Source of the DNA: Leucobacter komagatae
Lineage (GTDB): Bacteria > Actinomycetota > Actinomycetes > Actinomycetales > Microbacteriaceae
Length of the DNA stretch: 64,000 nt
Direction of reading: 5' to 3'
Assembly: GCF_000834055.1 (NCBI RefSeq)
Contig: NZ_JXSQ01000001.1
Location: 248,001 to 312,000 of the forward strand
A program made the position numbers and the translations under genes. This document shows positions 30,177 to 41,836 of the stretch, piece after piece (position 1 is the first letter of the stretch; the number at the start of each line of letters is the position of its first letter). Below the pieces are notes generated by a model. It was not told the DNA's origin, made no database searches, and saw only the letters and a list, made by a program, of their open reading frames with translations.

Positions 30177-33128
30177 CTAGCTGCCTTGCCCCTGATCGCC
30201 CGAAGTCTCGTCGCCGCGCCCAACTGGTCGCTCTACGAAGTTCTCGGCGACACTGTTCATCTTCTGCGCATTTCCGAGGACCTCACCGAGGCTCTCGAAG
30301 TAGCGTGCGACCGCACCCCGCTCGACCTTCAGCTGTGTCATACGATCCTCCGCAGCCGCGAGCACCTTCGTCGCGCGGTCCTCAGCGTCAACCCAGGTGG
30401 TCTGGGCGCGCTGTTCGGCCTCAACGATGATTTCGCCGGCCTGCCGTTCGGCTGCGGCGCGAACCTGCGCCGCATCCTGCTGCGCCTCCGCGAGCAGACG
30501 CTGGTGCTCCTCGCGTGCGTCGCTGAGCTGACTGCGGAGCGTGATGAGTTCGCGCCGTGCGGTGTCGAGCTGTTCCGCGGTGGTCTCCGTTGCTTCGCGC
30601 TGTCGTGTCGCGAGTTCTGACTCGAGCTCCTCACGCTGCGCCGCGAGGCTCAGAGCGGTCTCACGTGTCTCTGCATCGAGCTGTTCACGCTGTGTGCGCA
30701 GCGCATCCTCGATGTCGGCCCGTCGGTTCGCAAGGTCTGCGGTCTCCGTAGCACGCAGCTCGGCAAGCTCTGCGATCGTGTCCGCTCGCAGCAGCGAGGT
30801 TTCCTCAAGTACGGAGGCACGCTGTGCTGCGACCTCACGTGCGATGGCTGCCTCTGCCTCTTCTCGCTCGACGCGCAGTGTCTCTGCGTGCTGCTCTGCC
30901 GCCGCGGCAAGCTCGCGCTGCTGTTCTTCACGCGTGCGGCGAAGCTCAGCGTCAAGCGACTGCCGCTCCCTGTCGATCCGCATGCCGAGCGATTCGCGCT
31001 CAATGGCGAGCTTCTCAGCGGAGTCGTCGCGGTTGATCCGCAGCTTCTCCTCGAACGCGGCTGTTTCGTCCGCGAGCCGCTGCTCGTGTGCTGCGAGCTG
31101 CGCGGCGAGGCGCTCCTGCTGCACCGTCACCTCGTCGGAGAGTGCGGCCTCGTGCGCTGCGCGTTCGGCAGCGGCGACACGCTCGTGCTCGGCGCGGAGA
31201 GCGGCAAGTTCTTCGTCGAGCGAGCTCCGCGACGCGGCGAGGAGCTCCTGGTGCTCGAGCTGCTCGGCTTCGACGCGGCCGCGATGCTGCTCCCATTCGG
31301 CGATGAGGCGGTCCTGATGTGAGCCGAGCTCGTTCTGGATCCGCTCTTCGTGAGCGCTCCGCTCGGCGCGGATCCTTGCCTCGTGAGACTCACGCTCCTC
31401 AGCGATGCTCGCCTGATGTTGCGCGAGTTCGGAGGCGAGCTGTGCGTCCTGCTCCTGCCGCTCATTGGCGATCTTGGCCTCGTGGCCGGCGCGCTCCCTG
31501 TCGATCAGTTCGTCGTGATCTGCGCGCTCCTGTGCGAGCTGCTCGTCGTGATCTGCGCGCTCCTGTGCGAGCTGCTCGTCGTGCTCCGCTCGCTCCTGCT
31601 CGATCCGCTCAGTGTGATCTGCGCGCTCTTGTGCGAGCTGCCCAGTGTGCGCTTCGAGCTCTGAGGCGAGTCGGGTGGTGTGCTCGCTGAGCTCGGAGGA
31701 GAGGCGAGTGTCGTGCGCGAGCCGCTCTGCGCTGAGCCGCTCGGCGTGCTCAGTGCTTTCCTGCTCGATGCGCTGCTCGTGCGCCGCCGCCTCACTGGCG
31801 ATCCGTTCCTCGTGCGCTGCACGGGCCTCGGTGAGCTCGCTTTCGTGCTGCTCGAGCTCGCGCGCGAGCTGGGTGTCGTGCTCCATGCGCTCCCGAGCGA
31901 TGCGCTCCTCGTGGGTGGTGCGCTCCTGCTCGATGTGCGCTTCGTGTGCTGCGCGCTCGCGGGTCAGCTGCTGGTCGAATTCGCCGCGCTCATGGGTGAG
32001 CTGCTCGGCAAACTGTGCCCCCTCGCGTTCGCGCTCGCGCTCAGCCTGCGATGACAGGGTGACGATCTCTGCGTTCTGGGCTTCGAGGTCGCGCGCAATG
32101 CGCTTCGCGAGCTCGTCGCGCTCCTGCGCGACGCGGGCGTCATGTTGCTCGCGCTCGCTCGTGATGGCGCGTTCATGCTGCTCGCGTTCCTCGCGGATCG
32201 CTGCGTCATGCTCGAGACGCTCCTGTGCGATGCGCTCTCTGAGGGTCTCGATTTCCGTGGTGAGCGCGCGCCGCTGCGCATCGACATCTGCGGTGAGCTT
32301 GCGCTCAAGCTCGGTGTAGTGCTCTTCGAGCGATGCCTCGTCTGCTTGCCGCTTCGCTTCGAACTCGGCGCGGCTGCGCTCGGTCTCGTGCTCAAGGCGC
32401 GCGCGTTCGGCTGCAGCCTCCCGCTCGTGCTCGTCCTTCTGCCGGGCGAAGCTCGTCGCCGCAACTTCGGTCTCGGTGCGCAACTGCGCAGCGGCTTCGG
32501 TCGCGGCGTTCACGAGCCGTTCGGCGTCGGCCTCTGCTTGGGCCACGCGCGCCCTGGCGTCGCGATCGGAGCTCTCGAGCAGGCTGTCTGCCTGGAGCTG
32601 CGCTGCGGACAGCGTCTGCTCGGCCGCGGTCTTCGCCTCGCTGAGGAGCCGTTCGCGCTCGGTGTTGAGCTCGTGACCCTGCTTCGCGGCGTCGCTGCGC
32701 GCGCTTTGGATCATGACCTCTGCCTGCTCGTTTGCAGAGCTCAGGAGTTCGTCGGCGCGGGCTTGCGCCTGAGCGAGAAGGCGCGTGCTCTCGGCCTCGC
32801 TCGACTTGCGGATCTTGTCGGCGTCGAGGTCGGCTTGCGCCATGAGGCCTTGAGCGTGCTGCTCGGCGTACTGCAGGCTTTTCTCGACACGGAGGCCCAG
32901 CCCTGAGTAGCCGGAAGCTCCGAGCTCCGCGACCTGCGCCTGCAGATCGGCGATGAGCTGGCGCTGCTCCTGCTCGGAGTAGACCGATTGCTGGTGGGCT
33001 GCTTGCAGTGACTCAAGGTGGGACTGCAGCGTGCTGATGTGGCCGCTGAGCGCGCGAACCCGCTCGTCGACCTCCTCGCGCTTGTAGCCGCGGAACGCAG
33101 GAGTAAACTGCTGTGCTGAGTCGGTCAC
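30177..33128 (-). CDS. DivIVA-like giant coiled-coil scaffold (Scy/FilP/RsmP-like)
   Basis: A 983-residue protein. Residues 8-40 resemble a DivIVA N-terminus (FTPAFRGYKREEVDERVRAL), which docks to curved polar membrane. Residues 40-300 are heptad-type coiled coil. From about 307 to 790 there are at least 44 consecutive 11-residue units without a phase break, consensus H-(D/E)-x-(R/Q)-(I/L)-x-x-E-(R/L)-x-x, a hendecad coil. The end (~880-983) is helical and basic. The closest known relatives in layout are polar-growth scaffolds such as Scy and FilP of Streptomyces and RsmP of Corynebacterium. Probably a cytoskeletal rod about 70 nm long if fully helical. It faces a divergent membrane protein gene. 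Confidence 0.85.
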   Translation of the reverse strand: MTDSAQQFTPAFRGYKREEVDERVRALSGHISTLQSHLESLQAAHQQSVYSEQEQRQLIADLQAQVAELGASGYSGLGLRVEKSLQYAEQHAQGLMAQADLDADKIRKSSEAESTRLLAQAQARADELLSSANEQAEVMIQSARSDAAKQGHELNTERERLLSEAKTAAEQTLSAAQLQADSLLESSDRDARARVAQAEADAERLVNAATEAAAQLRTETEVAATSFARQKDEHEREAAAERARLEHETERSRAEFEAKRQADEASLEEHYTELERKLTADVDAQRRALTTEIETLRERIAQERLEHDAAIREEREQHERAITSEREQHDARVAQERDELAKRIARDLEAQNAEIVTLSSQAEREREREGAQFAEQLTHERGEFDQQLTRERAAHEAHIEQERTTHEERIARERMEHDTQLARELEQHESELTEARAAHEERIASEAAAHEQRIEQESTEHAERLSAERLAHDTRLSSELSEHTTRLASELEAHTGQLAQERADHTERIEQERAEHDEQLAQERADHDEQLAQERADHDELIDRERAGHEAKIANERQEQDAQLASELAQHQASIAEERESHEARIRAERSAHEERIQNELGSHQDRLIAEWEQHRGRVEAEQLEHQELLAASRSSLDEELAALRAEHERVAAAERAAHEAALSDEVTVQQERLAAQLAAHEQRLADETAAFEEKLRINRDDSAEKLAIERESLGMRIDRERQSLDAELRRTREEQQRELAAAAEQHAETLRVEREEAEAAIAREVAAQRASVLEETSLLRADTIAELAELRATETADLANRRADIEDALRTQREQLDAETRETALSLAAQREELESELATRQREATETTAEQLDTARRELITLRSQLSDAREEHQRLLAEAQQDAAQVRAAAERQAGEIIVEAEQRAQTTWVDAEDRATKVLAAAEDRMTQLKVERGAVARYFESLGEVLGNAQKMNSVAENFVERPVGRGDETSGDQGQGS
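31513..31578 (-). repeat. 33-bp tandem repeat in the coiled-coil gene
   Basis: Two exact 33-bp copies (31513-31545 and 31546-31578) encode three 11-residue units in part, with diverged copies on each side. This shows how the hendecad array could grow by slippage. Confidence 0.75.
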
Positions 33129-33334
33129 GGACCCTCCGATGAGATGATCTGGCGCGCGTCGGTGGCGACGGCAGCGCCCGGCTGTAAGCGGAACAATCCC
33201 ATGATACTCGTACGAATGTGTGTGGGTTTATTCGTGACCCACCCAGCGCTCACCCTGCAACCTCGGGTACCGTTATACGGTTGATACATGTCGCGCGCCT
33301 GCGTGGCAACAGAACGGACTTCTGGAGGATCTCT

Positions 33335-34591
33335 TTGAGATACGTCTTAGCCATCGTGTCGCTGGCCATATCGGGGGTGTTGTTGCTGCTCGGAATAGGC
33401 CAGCGCACGTTCCTCGCTGGGCCTTCGGAAATCGTCTACTCGCTCGCAGCAGATGAGACAGCCTCGTACGCGGTCCTCGATGTTTCCGAGCTGGAGAAGG
33501 TCAACGGGCAGGCAAATATCGTCACCCGTGGCGAGACTGCATTCACCGCGCTCGCGAATACGCGAGATGCGGAGGCGTGGCTTGAGCCCTTTGATCACAT
33601 CAAGCTCACGGTAGATCCGGCCACCAAGGAACTCGTGCAGACGCCCGTCCGTGGCGAGGAGCCCAAGCTCGATCTGCTCGACGTCGACGACGAGGGCAAG
33701 GTCGTGCCGATCGATCCGCGTGGCAGTGACCTCTGGCTGACTGAGCGCGTTGGCGGCGAGGCGGGAACGCGTCTCGCTGTCGAGCCGGCGGCTGAGCAGT
33801 CAATCATCATTGCTGGTGCAGATGCTGGCCCGATTCCCAATGGTGCCGCGGTGGTATGGGTGCAGGATCGTGCGACCCCGCTCGCAGGACCGCTGCTCGC
33901 AGGCGGCGGCTTGTTTGCCGCGCTTGGTGCTGTGCTCTATCTCATCGCATTCGATCGGGACAAGCGAGCGCTCGGCCCGCGGCGTGGCCGCAAGGGGCCG
34001 TTGCTCGGAGTGCGCAATGTGTTCACGGGATCGAAGTCACGTGGTCGCGATGATTCGGGGGCCGCAGGCGCCCCGAAGCGTGGCAGCCTTGAGAACACGC
34101 CGGATGCCGCAGCAATCGGTGTTGCGGGAGCCGCAGGCGGTGCGGCAGCTGAAGCAGGGGCCGCGGACGCAGCACCGGACGCCTCAGCACCGGACGCCTC
34201 AGCGCAGGACGCCGAGGAAATTGTCACCGCCGAGGTGGTTGCCGAAGAGGCTGACCAGCCGGGAAGCGCTGACATTACCGACGCTGACATCGCTGACGCC
34301 GACATCGCTGACGCCGACATCGCTGACGTTGACCCGATCGAGGTTGACCCCATCGAGGTTGTCGCCATCGAAGACGGTGAGATCGACGACGACGAAACCA
34401 CGGTGCTGCCGATCGTAGAGCTCGACGACAGCCAGGTCGCTGCCGCCGAGGCCGAAGCCGCCGAGGCCGAGGCCGAAGTCGAGGACATCATCGATGTCGA
34501 AGCGACCAAGGTCGACGGTGAAGCAGACGCCGACGCCGACGATGACGATGTTGATCCAGCAGCAAAGAAGGGGGACGACCATGCGGAATAG
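33335..34591 (+). CDS. Two-helix membrane protein with long acidic tail
   Basis: About 418 residues from TTG 33335, which has GGAGG six bases upstream. Helix 1 is at residues 2-21 (RYVLAIVSLAISGVLLLLGI), then an extracellular domain of ~170 residues (ASYAVLDVSELEKVNGQANI onward), helix 2 (LLAGGGLFAALGAVLYLIAF), a basic cytoplasmic stretch, and ~170 acidic residues with DADIADADIAD- and DPIEVDPIEV-type repeats. No family is recognised. It overlaps a lipoprotein gene by 11 bp and diverges from the giant coiled-coil gene, which suggests envelope assembly at the pole. Confidence 0.75.
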   Translation: MRYVLAIVSLAISGVLLLLGIGQRTFLAGPSEIVYSLAADETASYAVLDVSELEKVNGQANIVTRGETAFTALANTRDAEAWLEPFDHIKLTVDPATKELVQTPVRGEEPKLDLLDVDDEGKVVPIDPRGSDLWLTERVGGEAGTRLAVEPAAEQSIIIAGADAGPIPNGAAVVWVQDRATPLAGPLLAGGGLFAALGAVLYLIAFDRDKRALGPRRGRKGPLLGVRNVFTGSKSRGRDDSGAAGAPKRGSLENTPDAAAIGVAGAAGGAAAEAGAADAAPDASAPDASAQDAEEIVTAEVVAEEADQPGSADITDADIADADIADADIADVDPIEVDPIEVVAIEDGEIDDDETTVLPIVELDDSQVAAAEAEAAEAEAEVEDIIDVEATKVDGEADADADDDDVDPAAKKGDDHAE

Positions 34592-35675
34592 TAGACGACG
34601 TCACGCTTCGATGCGTGTTCTGGCCGTCGGAGTCGGGCTCACCGCCGCGCTCGCGGTCTCGGGATGCTCGGCGAACTATTGGCCGGACTTTTCGCCCGAG
34701 CCAACGGTGACTGCCGAGGCGCAGCCCTCAGAAGCTAACGGCCTCGCGACCGTGCCGGTCTCCGAAGCGCAGACACAGACGATCATCGACCGGGTCGCGC
34801 TCGCCGCGGACGCGGGGGATGCGAGCCTGAAGGTCGCCGACATCGAGTCACGGTTCAAGGGTGACGCGCTTGCGCAGCGCGCGGCGAACTACAAGATTCG
34901 CAGCGAGGTGCCTGAGTACGGTTCCGTGCCTGCGCAGATCACGAACGAAATGCTCGGGTACCGCCTGGTGCAGAGCACCGAAGGCTGGCCTCGGACGCTG
35001 TTCGTCACGGTCGCCTCCGAAGCGGGGGCTGACGCTGACGGCAACCCGACTGACGCGCCGTCGATCGCTCTGGTGCTTACGCAGCGCCTCCCGCAGTCTG
35101 ATTACCGTGTCTCGCGCGCGATTTCGCTTCGCGGTGGCATCGAGATGCCGAAGGCAGCCCCGGCAGAGGAAGGCACAGCGCTGCTCTCTGACGAAATCGA
35201 GAGCCTCGTGCTCAAGCCAGCGAACGTTGGTGCGGCGTATGCCGCGATCCTCCAGGGCGGCGCAGACGTCGCGGAAGCTGAGCCGTTCGATCTCACCGAC
35301 GACCCGCTGCTCAGCTCGTACGGCAAAGCTTGGGTAACGCAGTCGAAGGAGAAATCCGACGCTGACGACAAGACGCAGACGTACTCGGTGTCCGTCGCAC
35401 AGGGCGAGGAGCCGATCGTGAGCTTCTCGACCGGTGCGGGCGGCGCACTGATCGCGACGACCGTCATGGAGTCCCAGGTGGTCGATTCAGCGGGCGGTCG
35501 CTTTAAGCCGCAGGCTGAGGGCGCCGTGAGCGCGCTCTCTGGCCTGACCGGCCAGCAGGATAAAATCGTACGAACAGTTGCACATCAGCTTCTCTTCTTT
35601 GTGCCAAACAAGGAAGACGGATCGAAGATTCAGCTCCTCGGAGTGACGAGCGAACTAGTCGGAGCAGGGAAGTAG
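34581..35675 (+). CDS. Lipoprotein of unknown function
   Basis: A 364-residue lipoprotein: basic N-terminus (MRNSRRRHASMRVLAVGVGL), hydrophobic stretch and lipobox LAVSGCSAN. The mature domain (NEMLGYRLVQSTEGWPRTLF, then PSIALVLTQRLPQSDYRVS) resembles no family I can name. ATG 34581 lies inside the end of the preceding membrane-protein gene, so the two are coupled and probably work together outside the membrane. It ends five bases before the thioredoxin-like gene, in the same operon. Confidence 0.78.
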   Translation: MRNSRRRHASMRVLAVGVGLTAALAVSGCSANYWPDFSPEPTVTAEAQPSEANGLATVPVSEAQTQTIIDRVALAADAGDASLKVADIESRFKGDALAQRAANYKIRSEVPEYGSVPAQITNEMLGYRLVQSTEGWPRTLFVTVASEAGADADGNPTDAPSIALVLTQRLPQSDYRVSRAISLRGGIEMPKAAPAEEGTALLSDEIESLVLKPANVGAAYAAILQGGADVAEAEPFDLTDDPLLSSYGKAWVTQSKEKSDADDKTQTYSVSVAQGEEPIVSFSTGAGGALIATTVMESQVVDSAGGRFKPQAEGAVSALSGLTGQQDKIVRTVAHQLLFFVPNKEDGSKIQLLGVTSELVGAGK

Positions 35676-35679
35676 ATTC

Positions 35680-36687
35680 ATGGCCACGGATATGCCACAG
35701 CGGATCCCCAGCGGGGGAGTCGATCTCAGTCATCTCGCGCAGCGTGCCGGAGCGCAGCAGGGCGTGCCTCAGCCGGGGCAGCGCGGCGTTGCGCCGGGCG
35801 GGGCGCCGGGGCAGCCGGGCGCGCCAGGGCAGCAGGGCGCACCGCAGACGGTCGATGTGCCGTCACTCGTCATGGACGTCACCGATGCAAGCTTTGAGCA
35901 GATCGCCCAGCTCTCTGCCGTCGTTCCCGTGGTCTTTGACCTGTGGGCCGAGTGGTGCGAACCGTGCAAGACGCTCAGCCCCATCATCGAGAAAGTCACC
36001 CGCGAGCTCGACGGACGTGTGCTCCTTGCAAAGGTTGATGTTGACGCGAACCCCGGGCTTGCCCAGGCGTTCCAGGCTCAGTCGATCCCGACCGTTGTAG
36101 CGATGATCGGTGGTCGACCCGTCCCACTGTTCCAGGGCGCTGTCCCGGAGCAGGAAGTGCGGGAGTTCTTCGTGCGGCTCATTCAGCTCGCGGAGGAGAA
36201 CGGCGTCGCTGGTCGGGTCAATGCACCCGACGCTGCTGCGGACGACGCGGCGGCGGCGCCGGCAGAGCCGCAGATCCCTGAGGCGCACGTTGCCGCCTTC
36301 GAGGCGGCAGAGCGCGGGGACTACGATACGGCCGTTCGCGAGTGGGAGGCTGTGCTGCAGAAGGCGCCAGCCGACACTGACGCGAAGGCGGCTCTTGCTC
36401 AGACGAAGCTGTTGCAGCGTCTGCAGGGGCACACGCTCGAGGACATCCGGGCGAACGCCGCTGCCAACACCGAGGATCTTGACGCGCAGATGCGGGTCGC
36501 CGACCTCGACCTCTCTGGCGGGCACATTGAGGATTCGTTCCTGCGGCTGCTCGACCTGTTCGCTGCTGGCGACGAGGACGCGCGCACCGCGATTCGCAAC
36601 CGTTTGCTTGAACTGTTTGAGGTCGTCGGGGTTGCGGATCCGCGCGTGATCGCCGCACGCGGCAAGCTCGCAAGCCTGCTCTACTAG
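35680..36687 (+). CDS. CnoX/YbbN-like thioredoxin co-chaperone
   Basis: A 335-residue protein with a Gly/Pro/Gln-rich N-terminal ~60 residues, a thioredoxin domain (VVFDLWAEWCEPCKTLSPII, with WCEPCK in place of WCGPCK) and a C-terminal TPR-like domain (HVAAFEAAERGDYDTAVREW, then DLDLSGGHIEDSFLRLLDLF). CnoX/YbbN proteins hold unfolded or oxidised clients and pass them to chaperonins. In this family the second cysteine may not act as a reductase. ATG 35680 starts five bases after the lipoprotein stop. Confidence 0.87.
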   Translation: MATDMPQRIPSGGVDLSHLAQRAGAQQGVPQPGQRGVAPGGAPGQPGAPGQQGAPQTVDVPSLVMDVTDASFEQIAQLSAVVPVVFDLWAEWCEPCKTLSPIIEKVTRELDGRVLLAKVDVDANPGLAQAFQAQSIPTVVAMIGGRPVPLFQGAVPEQEVREFFVRLIQLAEENGVAGRVNAPDAAADDAAAAPAEPQIPEAHVAAFEAAERGDYDTAVREWEAVLQKAPADTDAKAALAQTKLLQRLQGHTLEDIRANAAANTEDLDAQMRVADLDLSGGHIEDSFLRLLDLFAAGDEDARTAIRNRLLELFEVVGVADPRVIAARGKLASLLY

Positions 36688-36695
36688 GGGCGAGT

Positions 36696-37886
36696 GTGGC
36701 AGAGCACGCGTACCTCGACCACGCAGCGACATCGCCGATGAGCGCTGCCGTGCTCGAGGCGTACTCCGCTGCGTTGCTCGAGGTTGGAAACCCCGCATCT
36801 ACCCACGGGCACGGGCAGCGAGCGCTTGAGGCGCTGGAGGCAGCGCGGGAGCGCATCGCCATGGGCCTTGGCTGCGATGCGGCGGAGCTGGTGCTCACCG
36901 GGGGCGGCACTGAGTCGATCAATCTGGCGCTGAAGGGCGCATATTGGGCGAGGCAGCGGGGCGCGCATCGCCCGGTGCTGCTCGTAGCGGACGGCGAGCA
37001 TCACGCCACGATTGAGGCCGCCGAGTGGCTGCGCGATACGCAGGGGGCTGAACTGGTGTGGCTCCCGCTCGACGCAGACGGAGCGCTGCAACCGGAGGTG
37101 TTGGCCGCGGCGATAGCTCAGGCTGGGCCAGAGCGTGTCGCGCTCGTGTCGTTCCTGTGGGCGAACAACGAGATTGGTACCGTGCTTCCGGTGGCCGAAC
37201 TCTGCGCTGTCGCGCAGGCCGCTGGCGTGCCGTCCCATGTTGATGCCGTCGCGGCGCTCGGTCAGTTGCGCATCGACTTCGCCAGCTCCGGCGCGGACTA
37301 CCTCAGCGTGTCAGCGCACAAGATCGGTGGCCCGGTTGGTGCCGGCGCGCTTGTCGTAGGGCGGCGCGCGGTGCTCGAGCCGCTGTTTCACGGCGGATCG
37401 CAGCAGCGCGGGCGCTCAGGCACGCAGGACACAGCTGGGGCGGTTGCGTTTGCGGCAGCGCTCGACGAGGTGCTTGAACCGGGTATGAACGCACCAAGGT
37501 CCGCGCACATTGATCACATGCGTGCGCTCAGGGATCGGCTGATTGATGGGGTGCGCGCGATCGATCCGAGCGCCGTGTTGCGCGGTGCGCACGACGCGGC
37601 GCACAGGCTGCCAGGGAACGCGCACTTCACGTTTCCGGATTGCCAGGGCGACTCGCTCGTCTACCTGCTCGACGCCGTTGGCGTGTCAGCATCGGTCGGG
37701 TCTGCGTGCCGCGCTGGCGTCGCAGAAACGTCGCACGTGCTCCTCGCACTCGGTTTGCCCGAGGCGGAGGCGAGTGGGGCGCTCCGCTTCACGCTCGGAG
37801 GGCAGAGCGAGGGCCGCGAGATTGACGCACTGCTGGCCGCGCTTCCTGAGGCGCTCGAACGCGCGCGGGCGGCCGGATTGAGCTAA
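36696..37886 (+). CDS. Cysteine desulfurase (IscS/NifS family)
   Basis: A 396-residue PLP enzyme that takes sulfur from cysteine. Seen are YLDHAATSPMS, STHGHGQRALEALEAARERI, GGTESINLALKG, SFLWANNEIGTVLPV, the PLP lysine in LSVSAHKIGGPVGAGALVV, and the catalytic-cysteine loop SVGSACRAGVAETSHVL. GTG 36696 is eight bases after the preceding stop. mnmA follows after ~230 bp, so it probably supplies persulfide for tRNA 2-thiouridine. Confidence 0.92.
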   Translation: MAEHAYLDHAATSPMSAAVLEAYSAALLEVGNPASTHGHGQRALEALEAARERIAMGLGCDAAELVLTGGGTESINLALKGAYWARQRGAHRPVLLVADGEHHATIEAAEWLRDTQGAELVWLPLDADGALQPEVLAAAIAQAGPERVALVSFLWANNEIGTVLPVAELCAVAQAAGVPSHVDAVAALGQLRIDFASSGADYLSVSAHKIGGPVGAGALVVGRRAVLEPLFHGGSQQRGRSGTQDTAGAVAFAAALDEVLEPGMNAPRSAHIDHMRALRDRLIDGVRAIDPSAVLRGAHDAAHRLPGNAHFTFPDCQGDSLVYLLDAVGVSASVGSACRAGVAETSHVLLALGLPEAEASGALRFTLGGQSEGREIDALLAALPEALERARAAGLS

Positions 37887-37920
37887 GTGGGCTTGGTGAT
37901 GCTGGTGCGTCATTTTTTGA

Positions 37921-38109
37921 GTGCACGTGTGTCCGCTTATCCAGGCGGCTGGAGTCAACGACACGGCGGTGATCTGGGCTAATGCGTCGCGCTGGGGTGT
38001 TGGCGCGGTGCGCGATGCCACGGTCGCGCGGCTCGCAGCGCTGCGTGCGCTCTTGCTGGCCGCGGTGGATCGGGGCTTCGGACCTGCGCGAACGGCCGGA
38101 AAGGATTAA
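37921..38109 (+). CDS. Possible 62-residue protein between desulfurase and mnmA
   Basis: GTG 37921 opens a frame of 62 codons with mostly G/C third positions that ends nine bases before mnmA. The product (VCPLIQAAGVNDTAVIWANA, then RLAALRALLLAAVDRGFG) is mildly helical. No ribosome site is clear and no family is known. The close spacing to mnmA supports a real leader gene; it may also be a fortuitous frame. Confidence 0.35.
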   Translation: MHVCPLIQAAGVNDTAVIWANASRWGVGAVRDATVARLAALRALLLAAVDRGFGPARTAGKD

Positions 38110-38118
38110 GCTGCTCTG

Positions 38119-39282
38119 GTGAAGATTTTGGCAGCAATGAGTGGTGGAGTTGACTCCGCCGTCGCCGCTGCGCGCGCGGTTGAGGCGGGTCATGAGGTCG
38201 TTGGGGTGCATCTTGCGCTCAGTCGAATGCCTGGGACGCTTCGTACCGGATCGCGCGGTTGCTGCACGATTGAGGACGCGATGGATGCGAGGCGCGTCGC
38301 GAACCTCCTGCAGATCCCGTTCTACGTGTGGGACTTCAGCGAGCGTTTTAAGGCTGACGTTGTCGACGACTTCATCGCCGAGTATGCCGCTGGGCGCACG
38401 CCGAACCCCTGCATGCGCTGCAACGAGAAGATTAAGTTCGCGGCACTCCTCGACAAGGCGATCGCGCTCGGCTTCGATGCAGTGGCTACCGGCCACTACG
38501 CGACGCTCGTTGACGGCAGTGACGGCCCCGAGCTGCACCGCGCGAGCGCGTGGGCGAAGGATCAGTCGTACGTGCTCGGCGTGCTCACTGGCCCGCAGCT
38601 TGAGCGCTGCTACTTCCCGCTCGGTGATACGCCGTCGAAGGCGCTGATTCGCGAGGAAGCAGCGGACCGCGGCATTCAGATCGCGCAGAAGCCAGACAGC
38701 CACGACATTTGCTTCATTCCAGACGGTGACACGCGCGGTTGGCTTTCCGAGCACCTTGACCGCGAGCCGGGGGAAATCCTCGACGAGTCCGGGGACGTCG
38801 TCGGAAAGCACGACGGTGCGCACGGCTACACGATCGGCCAGCGGCGCGGGCTGCAGCTGGGAGTTCCAGCACCCGACGGAAACCCACGATACGTGCTGTC
38901 GATCCGCCCGGTGTCGAACCAGGTGGTCGTCGGGCCGAAGGAAATGCTCGACATCTCACAGATCGCAGGCGGGCGATTCACGTGGGCGGGGGAGCCAGGG
39001 CTCGAACTCAGCGAAACCTTTGAGTGTGACGTGCAGATTCGCGCTCACGCCGACCCGGTTCCCGCGCGGGCGCGCGTCGTGCCGATCCGCGAAGAAGAGC
39101 GCACAGAGCAGCACCGCGCCGACGCAACGCACGAGGTCGTCGTCGACATCAACCTGGAGCAGACCGAGCCGCTTTCGGGTGTGGCACCCGGCCAGACGGC
39201 CGTGCTGTACATCGGCACGCGCGTGCTCGGCCAGTTCACGGTCGACCGCGCGATCTCCGTGCGCGAGCACGCCGCAGCGTAG
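38119..39282 (+). CDS. mnmA: tRNA-specific 2-thiouridylase
   Basis: A 387-residue PP-loop ATPase that thiolates U34 of Lys, Glu and Gln tRNAs. Motifs: [20 protein letters not shown], the first catalytic cysteine in [43 protein letters not shown] and the second cysteine in [17 protein letters not shown]. Start GTG 38119 lacks a strong ribosome site. Pairs functionally with the upstream cysteine desulfurase. Confidence 0.95.
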   Translation: MKILAAMSGGVDSAVAAARAVEAGHEVVGVHLALSRMPGTLRTGSRGCCTIEDAMDARRVANLLQIPFYVWDFSERFKADVVDDFIAEYAAGRTPNPCMRCNEKIKFAALLDKAIALGFDAVATGHYATLVDGSDGPELHRASAWAKDQSYVLGVLTGPQLERCYFPLGDTPSKALIREEAADRGIQIAQKPDSHDICFIPDGDTRGWLSEHLDREPGEILDESGDVVGKHDGAHGYTIGQRRGLQLGVPAPDGNPRYVLSIRPVSNQVVVGPKEMLDISQIAGGRFTWAGEPGLELSETFECDVQIRAHADPVPARARVVPIREEERTEQHRADATHEVVVDINLEQTEPLSGVAPGQTAVLYIGTRVLGQFTVDRAISVREHAAA

Positions 39283-39359
39283 CGCTCGCCGCGCGCAGTC
39301 TGGCCTGATTGCCGCGCCGCGACAGCGCTGCGCCCCGAAACGTCGGTGGTGGATCGTAA

Positions 39360-41720
<2,361 letters not shown>

Positions 41721-41836
41721 GGCGCGGCGCGCGAGTTATCCACATGTCGCTTCGTGTGGCCGCCGCGTTCACCGCCGGCCGCTACGCTCAAACTAGCCGC
41801 CGTGACTCCCATCACGGCCCCGAGAAGGGATGACCC

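Noticed and set aside
31513-31620. Regular repeats that could suggest a CRISPR array
   Set aside because: Repeats are contiguous, in frame and encode the coiled coil; no spacers.
30541-32906. Several plus-strand frames opposite the coiled-coil gene
   Set aside because: Ser/Arg- or Leu/Val-repetitive translations are mirror products of the hendecad repeats.
41736-41744. Perfect DnaA-box sequence TTATCCACA after ligA
   Set aside because: A single box without neighbours or AT-rich DNA; not evidence for an origin.
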